From assembly GCA_024760545.1 (NCBI GenBank), contig CP060501.1:4476910-4540909 (forward strand): a stretch of 64,000 bases of DNA. Direction: 5' to 3'. A program made the translations under genes and the position numbers. The stretch is from Nitrospira sp. (GTDB taxonomy: Bacteria; Nitrospirota; Nitrospiria; Nitrospirales; Nitrospiraceae). The notes under the pieces are model-generated. The model worked only from the letters and a program-made list of their open reading frames with translations, did not search any database and had not been told where the DNA came from. This document shows, piece by piece, positions 25,857 to 33,434 of this stretch; the first letter of the stretch is position 1; each line of letters starts with the position of its first letter.

Positions 25857-26762
25857 CTAATTTTGGACAGGTAGGGTTTTGGTTTTGACGACCCACTCGG
25901 CATAGCACTCGGCCGGGGACCGCATCTTCAGCGCGCTGTGCGGGGCCTGGTGATTGTAGTGCTCGATCCACGCCGGTAGCAGCTGCGCCACTTTCTCTAA
26001 CGTCTCCAGGCAGGCTTGATACACATAATCCCGTTTGAAGCTGCCAAAGAAGGCCTCGGCGAGGCCGTTTGACTCCGGACTCCGCCGAGGCGTGTGACAG
26101 GGGATCAGTCCCATCGCACGGACGAACGGCCGGAATCGGTGCGACGTGTACTCCGGTCCATTGTCGCTGAGGAACTCGATGCCCTGGGCCTGAGCGCGGG
26201 TCTCGCCGAACCGTCGGAAGATCGCCTCGCGCAGCATCTCGGCGAGATCCGTGGCGGTCATGCGTGAGGCAAAGCGCCAGGACAAGATCATCCGGTCTGC
26301 ACAGTCGATGATGATGGCCAAGCGGCCCTTGCGGCCATCCCATGCCCGAATGCCGGTGATATCGGAGGCCCAGCGCCGATTGGAATCGGCCACCCGTACC
26401 TGACCGGTATGCGGTCGTCCGAGTCGTGGCCCGCGATGACGACTGGTGGAGAGCCAACCCCGCCGCTGCAAGACCCGCCACACTGTTTTGGGATTGCACG
26501 ACACCCCACGTCGTTTGAGCAACGCATGAATTCGCCGATACCCATAAGAGGTCGGACTGCCGGCCACCAGGTGCTGAATGAGCAGCTCGATGTCGGGTCG
26601 CCGGAGTCGACGCGCATGCTTCGCGCGCCGCCGATAGTACCACCAACTCCGTGGCTTGCCGAGGACTCGGCAGACCATGGCGAGCGAGCAGCCTGTCATG
26701 CGGACTAGCCACCGTATATCCCCTCGGGTGATTTGAGCCCTTTGAGCTCGAAGGCTTTTTTT
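25857..26762 (-). CDS. IS3-family transposase OrfB (integrase domain)
   Basis: The DDE integrase part, normally made as an OrfAB fusion by -1 frameshifting at the A7G run (26756-26762). Features in order are the HTH_21-like region (SPTSYGYRRIHALLKRRG), ASDITGI with the first catalytic Asp, FLSDNGPEYTS with the second, and SNGLAEAFFGSFKRDYV with the catalytic Glu, then HYNHQAPHSALKMRSPAE. All three catalytic residues are present and no stop interrupts the frame, so the element could still be active. The frame extends upstream to 26966 but the start there has no role. Confidence 0.88.
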   Translation of the reverse strand, partial: KKSLRAQRAQITRGDIRWLVRMTGCSLAMVCRVLGKPRSWWYYRRRAKHARRLRRPDIELLIQHLVAGSPTSYGYRRIHALLKRRGVSCNPKTVWRVLQRRGWLSTSRHRGPRLGRPHTGQVRVADSNRRWASDITGIRAWDGRKGRLAIIIDCADRMILSWRFASRMTATDLAEMLREAIFRRFGETRAQAQGIEFLSDNGPEYTSHRFRPFVRAMGLIPCHTPRRSPESNGLAEAFFGSFKRDYVYQACLETLEKVAQLLPAWIEHYNHQAPHSALKMRSPAECYAEWVVKTKTLPVQN

Positions 26763-27052
26763 AACACATCGACCTCTAAGGCCTTCCGGCCTAATGCCCG
26801 TTCGAGCTCCTCGATGCGCTTCTGGAGCCCACCCACCACATTCTTCGGGACCATCTCTCCGGAGTCCTTCAGCCCCTGGTCCAGACTGCGCTTCCATCGA
26901 TACATCTGTGCCGCATTCACCGCGTATTTCCGACAGATCTCTTCCAGCGGGACACCAGTCTGCCACTCCTGCAACACCGCCAGCTTCTGCTCACCACTCC
27001 ACCGCCGCCGTCGCCCTCGACCATTCTGACCAGGTTTCATCGTGGTTTCCAT
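26705..27052 (-). CDS. IS3-family transposase OrfA
   Basis: A 115-residue DNA-binding protein of the IS3 family. The N-terminal helix-turn-helix is visible as RRRRWSGEQKLAVLQEW followed by GVPLEEICRKYAVNAAQMYRWKR. The C-terminal half is a leucine-zipper-like coiled coil (LQKRIEELERALGRKALEVD). The start at 27052 has GGGAGGGAGC upstream; a TTG 30 bases earlier is less likely. A run of seven A followed by G near its 3' end (26756-26762, minus strand) is the typical slippery signal to make the OrfAB fusion. Confidence 0.88.
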   Translation of the reverse strand: METTMKPGQNGRGRRRRWSGEQKLAVLQEWQTGVPLEEICRKYAVNAAQMYRWKRSLDQGLKDSGEMVPKNVVGGLQKRIEELERALGRKALEVDVLKKAFELKGLKSPEGIYGG

Positions 27053-27101
27053 TGCTCCCTCCCGACTTCTGGTGCTGTCCAAATATTAAGTGGGGCACAA
27101 C

Positions 27102-27140
27102 AGGTCCCATATTCCATTTGCAACACCAGGACAAAAGGGA
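27102..27140 (+). repeat. REP-B element copy 5 (right half)
   Basis: AGGTCCCATATTCCATTTGC and ACACCAGGACAAAAGGGAAG, beginning at the IS right end. The left half (GATCGGCACAC...) is absent on the other side of the IS. It lies 118 bases 3' of the minus-strand membrane gene. Confidence 0.6.
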
Positions 27141-27257
27141 AGTTGGCGTTTCACTCATTCGACGGCTATTAGAACCCGCTCAGTTAGACAGTCATGTTGC
27201 TTCCATGCGAAGGTTATCCGCCACAGAGAGGACCCAGATCGACCATGCGATGATGAG

Positions 27258-27872
27258 TTATTTCTGATGAGAAGCGCCTGTGAGATTCATGAGTCGGAGT
27301 GTCTTGTTGGCAAACCAGGCCCTCCAGTCCAGTTTCGCGAAGAGGACAACCAAGGCGAGCATGAGAACTTGCGTGACGACAAAATACCCTCCGAGATAAG
27401 CGAAGACCGATTCAGCATCGAACATGGCTTTTTGCGCAGCCTCTGTCGCCATAACCACCCAAACACTATAGACCACAAATCGGCCTAGGAAGGAGGCAGC
27501 AGCCACTGGGACCAAGGGCAAAGATGTGAGTCCATAGGCCATGAACAGCGAATTCGATGGCAACGGGCTGCAGGTGTAGGCGAGGACGGCTCCGAACGTC
27601 ATCGCGCGGTGTTGTTCCAGTCGGTTTTTTACCAGATCAATATTCGCTTTGGTGCGGACGCTCAACCAGCGCTGCCTGACCAGAATAAAGGCCAGTTTCG
27701 CAAGTACGATTTTCCCGGCGGTGGCCGCGGTTGCAGCCACGAGCGCGGTGAGCCAGGGATTTGCATCGGGTCTGGACACGGCAATTGCCGAGACTACCAT
27801 CCACGTCGGTGGGGCGAAGGCGGGCAGGCTGTTGAGCACAAAAATGATCGTGAAGAGAGACAGAGTGGTCAT
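27258..27872 (-). CDS. multi-pass membrane protein of unknown function
   Basis: A 204-residue inner membrane protein with five or six hydrophobic segments: SLFTIIFVLNSLPAFAPPTW at the start, a glycine/alanine helix (WLTALVAATAATAGKIVLAK), a cytoplasmic basic stretch (LVKNRLEQHRAM), then LAYTCSPLPSNSLFMAYGLT, VAAASFLGRFVVYSVWVV and a final helix. The SPLPSNS and ASFLGRF phrases resemble VTT/DedA-like proteins, but the match is partial. The start at 27872 was chosen for the leader-like beginning. Confidence 0.7.
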   Translation of the reverse strand: MTTLSLFTIIFVLNSLPAFAPPTWMVVSAIAVSRPDANPWLTALVAATAATAGKIVLAKLAFILVRQRWLSVRTKANIDLVKNRLEQHRAMTFGAVLAYTCSPLPSNSLFMAYGLTSLPLVPVAAASFLGRFVVYSVWVVMATEAAQKAMFDAESVFAYLGGYFVVTQVLMLALVVLFAKLDWRAWFANKTLRLMNLTGASHQK

Positions 27873-27910
27873 CGTCGTTCCATGATAGCGCACCCCCTAC
27901 CCTTTATGCG

Positions 27911-27953
27911 AAAGGGTCCCATGTTCGGTTTGCAGCACACGAGGAAAAAGGTT
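27911..27953 (+). repeat. REP-B element copy 6 (right half)
   Basis: AAAGGGTCCCATGTTCGGTT and TGCAGCACACGAGGAAAAAG. Lies 39 bases 3' of the minus-strand gene ending at 27992. Confidence 0.55.
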
Positions 27954-27991
27954 CTCAAAGGAGTCAGATTCCATCAGACTCAAGACCCGCT

Positions 27992-28747
27992 CTATTCAGA
28001 GTAGGCAAGAAGGAGCAGCCCGAAGAGGATGATCGATCCCGCCCAGGAGACTTCCCACCATGTCCTCATTTGTGGCGATGCGCCGGGCAGCCAGGAAGCC
28101 AAGCCTTTGGAAAAGGCCGCTCCGATACCGACAATGCCCATCAATGAGTGGTGGAACTGGATCTTCGCAGCTGCGGGGTGATTCCCATGTGAATGGTCCA
28201 ATAGCGAGAGCGAACTGACCAGGACTAACAAGACGAGGGGAGCTGACCATGCCGGGTGTCGAACTTTACCGGTTCGACGGAGCATTTCAAAGAATGCGAT
28301 GGCGAGGGCAAGGATCGCGTAGGACTTATGTTGAATAATTTCATGATCTTCACCGAAGAACGTTTCCACAAAGCTGAGGGAACCAATCGGCCACGCGTCG
28401 TGGTCACAGCAAATCAGCGTAAACCCTCCGACAATAGTGAGCGCACCTGGAAGAATGAAACGAACCCAGTAGGGCAGAGGATACTGTAACGCAGATCCCA
28501 ATTCAGCGAGGCCAAATATCACATCGAAAGAACCCGCGAAGTGATGGGCGAATTCTGAAAAAGCCTTCTCTTCGGGTGAACCTTCCCAGGGTTCACTAGT
28601 ATGCCCCCGGTGAGGATCGTCCGTCACACTCATCTCACTCGCGACATTCTGATGAGCTGAGGGGGCCTGAGCCTGTACGTCTGGGAAGCTAGCAAACCAA
28701 ACAAGAAGAAACAGAAGGACTAACAGCCGAGAAGCCCGGAGTTTCAT
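27992..28747 (-). CDS. exported multi-pass membrane protein of unknown function
   Basis: A 251-residue membrane protein. A signal peptide (LLVLLFLLVWFASFPDVQAQ) is followed by a His-containing soluble part (PHRGHTSEPWEG), then at least five hydrophobic segments with HHFAGSFDVIFGLAELGSAL, ALTIVGGFTLICCDHDAWP, and a late histidine cluster (HSHGNHPAAAKIQFHHS). Many His and a Cys-Cys-Asp-His group facing the membrane edges suggest copper or heme contact, but this is conjecture; no family is recognised. The start at 28747 is set by the leader. Confidence 0.65.
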   Translation of the reverse strand: MKLRASRLLVLLFLLVWFASFPDVQAQAPSAHQNVASEMSVTDDPHRGHTSEPWEGSPEEKAFSEFAHHFAGSFDVIFGLAELGSALQYPLPYWVRFILPGALTIVGGFTLICCDHDAWPIGSLSFVETFFGEDHEIIQHKSYAILALAIAFFEMLRRTGKVRHPAWSAPLVLLVLVSSLSLLDHSHGNHPAAAKIQFHHSLMGIVGIGAAFSKGLASWLPGASPQMRTWWEVSWAGSIILFGLLLLAYSE

Positions 28748-29066
28748 ATACGGATAACCACCGTTCAAAAGAAGCAGGGCACAGTGGTCGTGGACCATAC
28801 CACAGATTGGTGACTTGCGCAGTGGCCATTTAAATTCAGGAAATCACCCTCTTGTTCCGGTGGGCATCGCAAAAGTTCAGACAAGGTCTCTCTGCATTCA
28901 GCGACCGTTATTTGCCCATAGAGAGAAAAGAAAATCGTTGGAGCCTCCGGACCGAGACACGAGCCACCTCTCACGAATGACGAAGCAGGAAACAAGATTC
29001 GCGAAGTGAGCAAAGCGGCGTAGCTTCATTTGCCTTTGCGCAACGAGCACAAAATAGTGAAAGCCG

Positions 29067-29234
29067 CTATATTCGACTAGAAGCGTCTATGGACTTACGG
29101 GACTGCCGAACCTGAGAGGTGAACCAGGGTATATGGCTCGTATTGGGAGTCTGGTTAGATGAGGATTTGGCCCGAGACCGTCTCCGGACCTTCCATCTAT
29201 CCTTGCTAGGCTGAGGGTTTTTCCTGGACGGCAT
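29067..29234 (-). CDS. short basic peptide with IPWFT motif
   Basis: A 55-residue peptide beginning MPSRKNPQPSKDRWKVRRRS, a Lys/Arg/Ser/Pro-rich chain, then PNTSHIPWFTSQVRQSRKS. The same plan appears at 1137-1370 (RIPWFTSKA) and, broken, at 46907-47058 (RIPWFTHEAK). A start codon further upstream adds only a few residues. It is probably disordered apart from the motif. Function unknown. Confidence 0.45.
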   Translation of the reverse strand: MPSRKNPQPSKDRWKVRRRSRAKSSSNQTPNTSHIPWFTSQVRQSRKSIDASSRI

Positions 29235-29296
29235 CTGTAAAAGTAACATTTGTAATACTGCACTCTCCTAGGGATGATCCTAGATACATATTGGCC

Positions 29297-29366
29297 TGTA
29301 CTCCCCACCGGTATTGGCTCCGGTCCCATATTCCATTTGCAACACCAGGACAAAAGGAGGGGGGTT
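29297..29366 (+). repeat. REP-B element copy 7
   Basis: One of the best copies: TGTACTCCCCACCGGTATTG head, CCGGTCCCATATTCC centre, TTGCAACACCAGGACAAAAG and GAGGGGGG tail. CTCCCC (29301-29306) can pair with the closing G-run. Lies 36 bases 3' of the minus-strand gene ending at 29402. Confidence 0.7.
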
Positions 29367-29401
29367 ACGAAGCTGAACACCATTCGCGGGGTATTACGAG
29401 A

Positions 29402-29914
29402 TCAGTTGATAGATGACTGCGGCACATCGGCATCAATTTCCCCTTGGGCGACCTCCAGGGCGGCGGCTTGTGCCGCGTCGCGACTCGAAAAGCTGCCTTT
29501 AGGGTAGCCGATGAGGCTTGCTGTCCGGGCAGGGCCGAGTTGGCGAATGGTGTACTGACAGATCCATGTTCCATCTGGTTGCTGGCCGGATCGCAGTCTG
29601 ATCACCCGACCATTATAATTCGAGTCCGTCACGGTCGTGAGCCCGAGAGGAGGGGCCGGTCCAGTCAGGTCTCCGGCATTTAAACGTGATTCGATGGCCG
29701 TTATGGCTGCCAGGAGAGCGGCTGCTCTGGCCTCAGTCGGAGACCCAAACCTGTCCTTCGTATACCCTCTCGAGGAGGGAGAGGCGGTGATGAGGAACTC
29801 AAGGATGACATATTCACAATCCCAGGTCCCGTCGTCGTTTCGGCGGGGAGTCAACAGAATCTGATGGCCTTTGAAGGGCTCTACGGTTGGACGAGTGTTA
29901 GGGGCTTCCACCAT
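29402..29914 (-). CDS. family B protein with two tandem domains
   Basis: A 170-residue protein with two copies of the family B domain. Domain 1 (about residues 12-75): GHQILLTPRRNDDGTWDCEY, YTKDRFGSPTEARAAALLAA. Domain 2 (about 100-165): GRVIRLRSGQQPDGTWICQY, IGYPKGSFSSRDAAQAAALE. The linker (about 78-98) is Pro/Gly-rich. This is the only undamaged two-domain member here and shows that the domain folds as a unit of about 65 residues. Soluble, no signal or metal motif. The start ATG is preceded by GGGAGGCGGTATGG. Confidence 0.75.
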   Translation of the reverse strand: MVEAPNTRPTVEPFKGHQILLTPRRNDDGTWDCEYVILEFLITASPSSRGYTKDRFGSPTEARAAALLAAITAIESRLNAGDLTGPAPPLGLTTVTDSNYNGRVIRLRSGQQPDGTWICQYTIRQLGPARTASLIGYPKGSFSSRDAAQAAALEVAQGEIDADVPQSSIN

Positions 29915-30024
29915 ACCGCCTCCCGCTTCCGTGCGTCAGCATCGTCAGAGTGGGCCGTGCCTCAGAGTGATCGGGTATCGTGCTCCTCTAGATACTCCAT
30001 GCTGCGAGAAGAAGACAATTCGAG

Positions 30025-30240
30025 TTAGGCCAGAGGGGGACGGGCATCGAGCACGCGCTGTCCTTCATGCAGCGCGGCGGCTTCCGCCGCTTCGCGCGTC
30101 GCATACCGACCGTCCGCATGTCCTTTATTTCCGTCTGTCATGGTTTCGGCATAGGCCACAATGACATGGTGCCCAGTCCACTGCCCGTCGTCTTCTTGGC
30201 TGACAATGGCTTCAAGCTGGTGTCCTTTGTAGTAGGGCAT
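30025..30240 (-). CDS. family B protein (divergent copy)
   Basis: A 71-residue single-domain member: YYKGHQLEAIVSQEDDGQW, a strand GHHVIVAYAETMTDGNKG, HADGRYATREAAEAAALHEG and a short end. Here the DGTW motif reads DGQW and the glycine-phenylalanine turn reads GRY. The order of strands and helix is unchanged. It lies between the two-domain family B gene and the cassette copy at 30.4-31.4 kb, all on the minus strand. Confidence 0.65.
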   Translation of the reverse strand: MPYYKGHQLEAIVSQEDDGQWTGHHVIVAYAETMTDGNKGHADGRYATREAAEAAALHEGQRVLDARPPLA

Positions 30241-30393
30241 TGGCGGTGCTCCTGGGTGATCCCATTCACCACATAAGGGAGAGGTCCCTCTTCACTCAAG
30301 ATGATCAGCCCTTTCATGCTCGTGGGGTGCTGGCGAAGTCCCTAGTGCACCTGCAGCGGATGGTCTGATGCGCTGGTCATTCAGAGAACGCGA

Positions 30394-30627
30394 TCAGCTT
30401 ATAGGCCCATCGCTGGGCCCCGATGAGTCGATCACGGAATGAGCGGCTTCCAGGGCAGGGGCTTCGGCTTCATCACTCGAGGAGAAACTCCCAGTGTCAT
30501 ACCCTGAGAGGCTCTCGGATGGCGGTGCGTTCAAGTCAATGATGGAGTATTCACAGACCCATGTTCCATCCCGTTCCTGGCTGGATCCCAGCTTGATCGA
30601 CTGTCCGTAATAGGTGCGTTCCATCAT
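30394..30627 (-). CDS. family B protein, cassette copy 2
   Basis: A 77-residue protein almost duplicating the 22725-22931 gene: YYGQSIKLGSSQERDGTW, YSIIDLNAPPSESLSG, GSFSSSDEAEAPALEAAHSV and the same C-terminal SSGPSDGPI. The start at 30627 (ATG ATG) was chosen where homology begins. First gene in the minus-strand set that repeats the 22.7-23.9 kb cassette. Confidence 0.7.
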   Translation of the reverse strand: MMERTYYGQSIKLGSSQERDGTWVCEYSIIDLNAPPSESLSGYDTGSFSSSDEAEAPALEAAHSVIDSSGPSDGPIS

Positions 30628-30689
30628 CTGGCGTTTCGTCGGCTGGATGTTGATCCCACACAAACAGGTTACTGTGAATTGGAATCCTC

Positions 30690-31035
30690 TCACTGTCGGC
30701 TAGGATGCCTCGAAACCGGACCGGACGATCTCCCATGAGATGCTGCGGAGCAATAACATAGGTGCCCACCATACTGGGATCCAGATACTTTTCGCCGTTG
30801 CCTCACTCAATTCCGAAAACAGATAGACCAGCCCGCCGACGATTCCCCTACCAAGGGCCAATGCCGCTTAAAACGGAAAATATGCAATCGGGGCGGCAGC
30901 AGCAGACGCTTTCATACCCGCCCCGGCTGTGGTTCCTTCTTGCGGAACGGCGGAGGATGACTGGCTCCAGACCGTCGCGACACCCATCGAACAGTACGTA
31001 ATGAGGACGATGAGCAACACGAGGGTGAATCTCAC
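30690..31035 (-). pseudogene. degraded copy of the cassette middle gene
   Basis: Reading from a GTG at 31035, the frame resembles the gene at 23006-23389 (signal peptide, then AAAAPIAYFPF). It meets a TAA at the position of the intact copy's FPFKAA lysine and shifts frame before GTYVIAPQHLMGDRPVRF. With one nonsense codon and one frameshift it cannot make the protein. Confidence 0.7.
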
Positions 31036-31071
31036 GTCGGGCCCTTCATGGCGTCACCCTTACAACTCCCG

Positions 31072-31380
31072 TCAATTATCACGCTGCAACGTCGTCGCAT
31101 GACCTTGTTCCGTGACATAGGCTTTGACCACGTCTCCAGTCTTCACCGTATCCAACTTGGTACTCTTGTCAACGTGAATTTTCTGCAGCCCACTATCGGT
31201 CTGGATGAAGTAGTACTCACCTTCCTTTTTCATTAGGGTACCTAGGATCGTATCTTTCGTCAGACGCTCTTTGATGGTAGGGCTGGCTTCTTTCTCAGCC
31301 ATAGAATCGGTTGCGTAGGTCATACCGATTCCCGAGCCCAACAGTCCAACTGCGATCATCGATAGGATTATGGTTTTCAT
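31072..31380 (-). CDS. family A secreted protein, cassette copy 2
   Basis: A 102-residue canonical family A member: signal peptide (MKTIILSMIAVGLLGSGIG, cleavage near TYATD), SPTIKERLTKDTILGTLM, KKEGEYYFIQTDSGLQKIHV, STKLDTVKTGDVVKAYVTEQ, TTLQR. It is nearly identical to the 8158-8460 protein through the mature part, and about 80 bases upstream of the start are alike too (near 8500-8600 and 31430-31510). Likely periplasmic. The gap to the rhodanese gene on the other strand holds divergent promoters. Confidence 0.8.
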   Translation of the reverse strand: MKTIILSMIAVGLLGSGIGMTYATDSMAEKEASPTIKERLTKDTILGTLMKKEGEYYFIQTDSGLQKIHVDKSTKLDTVKTGDVVKAYVTEQGHATTLQRDN

Positions 31381-31555
31381 AAAACCTCCGTGGTTGTTTG
31401 AATCATTGTCGCCTATGACAGGCATGTCGATAACTGGGCATCTGCCTATGAGGGAGGTTCCTGGGTGTAAGTGGGCGAGACGAGGATACCGTAGGACGAG
31501 GCAGATGGTTCCGAGATAACTAATACTAGTAGCTTAATGAATGGAGGAACACACC

Positions 31556-31930
31556 ATGGCCACACATGTCACGATTCAGGATTCAGCCAAGGCGAAGACG
31601 TATTTCGAGGCGAAGATGGCGTTCACCACTGGACCCGTGGAACTTGAACGTATGATGAAGAACAGCGAGGTCAATATCGTTGACGTTCGAGCTGCGGAAG
31701 ATTATGCCGAAGGGCATATCCCAGGAGCGGTGAATCTGCCCAAGGATGCGTGGCAGACGGCAAAAGGTCTGCGGCAGGACAAGATGAATGTGTTGTACTG
31801 CTATTCACAAGTCTGCCATCTGGCCGCAACCGCCGCGGTGGAGTTTGCAGGGAAAGGCTATCCCATCATGGAATTGGAAGGCGGATGGCATTGGTGGAGA
31901 GACGATGACTTCGCGATCGAAAAGGGATAA
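31556..31930 (+). CDS. rhodanese-like sulfurtransferase
   Basis: A 124-residue single-domain rhodanese. Sequence landmarks: NIVDVRAAEDYAEGHIPGAV near residue 45, the active-site loop CYSQVCHLAATAA near residue 80, and GYPIMELEGGWHWWRDD near the end. Rhodaneses move sulfane sulfur onto cyanide or thiols via the catalytic Cys; the loop here has C-Y-S-Q-V-C-H, so Cys is present at the normal place. No signal peptide, so cytoplasmic. The start at 31556 has ATGGAGGAAC upstream. The following HTH-alpha-CTD remnant begins within a few bases of its stop. Confidence 0.85.
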   Translation: MATHVTIQDSAKAKTYFEAKMAFTTGPVELERMMKNSEVNIVDVRAAEDYAEGHIPGAVNLPKDAWQTAKGLRQDKMNVLYCYSQVCHLAATAAVEFAGKGYPIMELEGGWHWWRDDDFAIEKG

Positions 31931-31935
31931 TAGCT

Positions 31936-32289
31936 ATCTGAGAAAGAAAGACCAGTCCGCCATTGCCAGACGTCTCTTTGAGCGACGCCTGGCTCCGAGC
32001 CTATGATCAAGCGTTAGAACAAATATCCAAATCTGAGTGTCAAGAACCAGCAGCGGTTTCGATTTCGCACCTGAGACTGAGTAGGGCGGTTGAAGCCTGC
32101 CTCAGACATGCTGGCATCAGAACGTTGACGGACATCCTCAACATGACAGAGGATGAATTTCTGAAGAAAAGGTATTTGGGAAAACATACTCTGCGAGCGA
32201 TACAGGACCTGCTGACCTGCCTCGGGCTTTCATTCAAGCCAGCTGAAGAGCCAGTGGCTCACACGACGGGTAGACGGTTAATCCCCTGA
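31936..32289 (+). pseudogene. family C HTH-alpha-CTD gene with internal deletion
   Basis: The 5' end keeps KKDQSAIARRLFER in one frame, corresponding to EEQSALSRRPVE of the intact copy. It then jumps straight to DAWLRAYDQALEQISKS in another frame, so roughly 200 bases coding the rest of the HTH are missing. The alpha-CTD-like part is intact (HLRLSRAVEACLRHAGIRTL, KKRYLGKHTLRAIQDLL). A TTG at 31963 could start a CTD-only protein of 108 residues. In other respects it matches the 24165-24770 and 45329-45830 copies. Confidence 0.7.
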
Positions 32290-32350
32290 ATGCCTCTGAT
32301 CATGCCCCTGGACGGTATGCCGATCTGCCGGGGTAATTTAGTCACCCGTC

Positions 32351-32402
32351 CTGGCGATGAGACTCTTTTTCGGAATGCAGCACACGCAGAAAAAGGCAGG
32401 TA
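32351..32402 (+). repeat. REP-B element copy 8
   Basis: GATGAGACTCTTTTTCGGAA and GCAGCACACGCAGAAAAAGG. A divergent half copy, 27 bases 3' of the minus-strand gene ending at 32429. Confidence 0.5.
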
Positions 32403-32428
32403 GTGATAACTAATTCCCGTGCTAATCC

Positions 32429-32629
32429 CTACAAGTTACTTGATGGGGGTAAAGAGATCGTGCCAGCTTGACGAATGCAAATGGAATGGACTGTGCCCTT
32501 CAGTTCGGTGACGTGGTAATCAAGAATCTGACATTCTGCTTCCGATAACTCGTCCGTCTGACGTGCGAGGCTCATGAGCCGTTCCGACATTTTGATAAAA
32601 TCTTTTATTTCTTGTCTCACAGCTTTCAT
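32429..32629 (-). CDS. small helical protein, 'R-Q-E-I-K-D-F-I' family
   Basis: A 66-residue protein starting MKAVRQEIKDFIKMSERLM, then LSEAECQILDYHVTELKG and a variable hydrophilic tail. Same two-helix plan as 24811-24978. GAGGAACCC lies at a proper distance before the ATG at 32629. As at 24 kb, it is convergent with a family C HTH-alpha-CTD gene. No further clue to function. Confidence 0.55.
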   Translation of the reverse strand: MKAVRQEIKDFIKMSERLMSLARQTDELSEAECQILDYHVTELKGTVHSICIRQAGTISLPPSSNL

Positions 32630-32873
32630 GGGTTCCTCTAAATAAGCAAGCGCCCCCACGAATGGGACTCCAATAATGGCAGAGCTATGTAACCGTGGGT
32701 AAAGCGAAATCGACGATCCGCGGCTGATCGGTGTCGGATAATACAAGGAGTTCCAATGAAGATGTTATTCTTGGAGCAGCGATAGGCAGGTAGTCGCTAG
32801 CTACGTCGAGCAGACCTCTACTCAAGGGGCGAGTTGACAGGACGTCAACCATCATTCCAGGTACAGGATGGTT

Positions 32874-33223
32874 ATGCGATATCAAGAAGCATGGGCATAC
32901 AGGCTTATGGGCGTGGGCCTTGTCATGGGCTTGCTCATGTCGGTATCCATTACGCGTTTATTCCAAATCACCTCGTGGTGAGAGCCCGGGACACCGGTTG
33001 AATTGACCTTCAAGAGCATAACCTGGGTCGTACCGCATAATGTCATAATCGATGATCCTAAATCCGGATTGGATATTCGGAAAGAGATTCCCGCAGGGGA
33101 AAGTCTGACGATCGGATTTACGCCTATGGTTCCGGGTCCATTCGCAATCTATTGCGACAAGAAGCTTCCCTTTTGAAGAGCCATCGTGAAAGGGGTCAGG
33201 AAGGGGTTTTGGAAGTACGATGA
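32874..33223 (+). pseudogene. membrane-anchored cupredoxin, degraded
   Basis: Frame 1 opens at 32874 with an N-terminal membrane anchor (RLMGVGLVMGLLMSVSITRL) that ends in TGA at 32979. In the same frame coding resumes with GTPVELTFKSITWVVPHNVI, PAGESLTIGFTPMVPGPFAI and YCDKKLPF. These are a cupredoxin domain with its His and Cys copper ligands (PHNVI; IYCDK). A TGA at 33174 ends it. One base over, the family's normal ending follows (FLKSHRERGQEGVLEVR, to 33223). About 20 residues between anchor and domain appear deleted. A membrane cupredoxin would act in electron transfer or copper handling. Confidence 0.7.
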
Positions 33224-33434
33224 CGTATCGGATGCAAGTGATATCTATAGTCCGTTTGTTCTGCACTTCTGCACCCTCTACGCATCCCTAATTCGGGCTT
33301 CCGCCAGAAGACCCCCCGGGGGTACCGTTGCACCAGATCGACGCAGGGGACGCCACTGTACTAAGGTACCTCGTGTGACGGCTTGATACCCGCCGAAAAG
33401 ATAAAACCCCGGTAGGGCATTGAACGAGTGTTGC

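Larger units (their letters stand above)
25844..27102 (-). mobile_element. IS3-family insertion sequence
   Basis: About 1.26 kb with imperfect terminal inverted repeats. The left end TGTACTGCCCCATCTAATTT matches the complement of the right end, TGTTGTGCCCCACTTAAT. It carries overlapping orfA and orfB in the arrangement of the IS3 family, with a likely -1 frameshift site. The flanks (AAG on the left, GGT on the right) show no target duplication. The right end abuts half of a REP-B element (27102 onward), so a deletion or recombination probably followed insertion. Confidence 0.85.

Noticed and set aside
25726..26712. Second long minus-strand frame across the transposase
   Set aside because: Overlaps OrfB in another frame, Arg/Ser/Pro-rich, with no domain.
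33317..33330. CCCCCCGGGGG palindrome
   Set aside because: Short, GC-only and isolated; no gene context.
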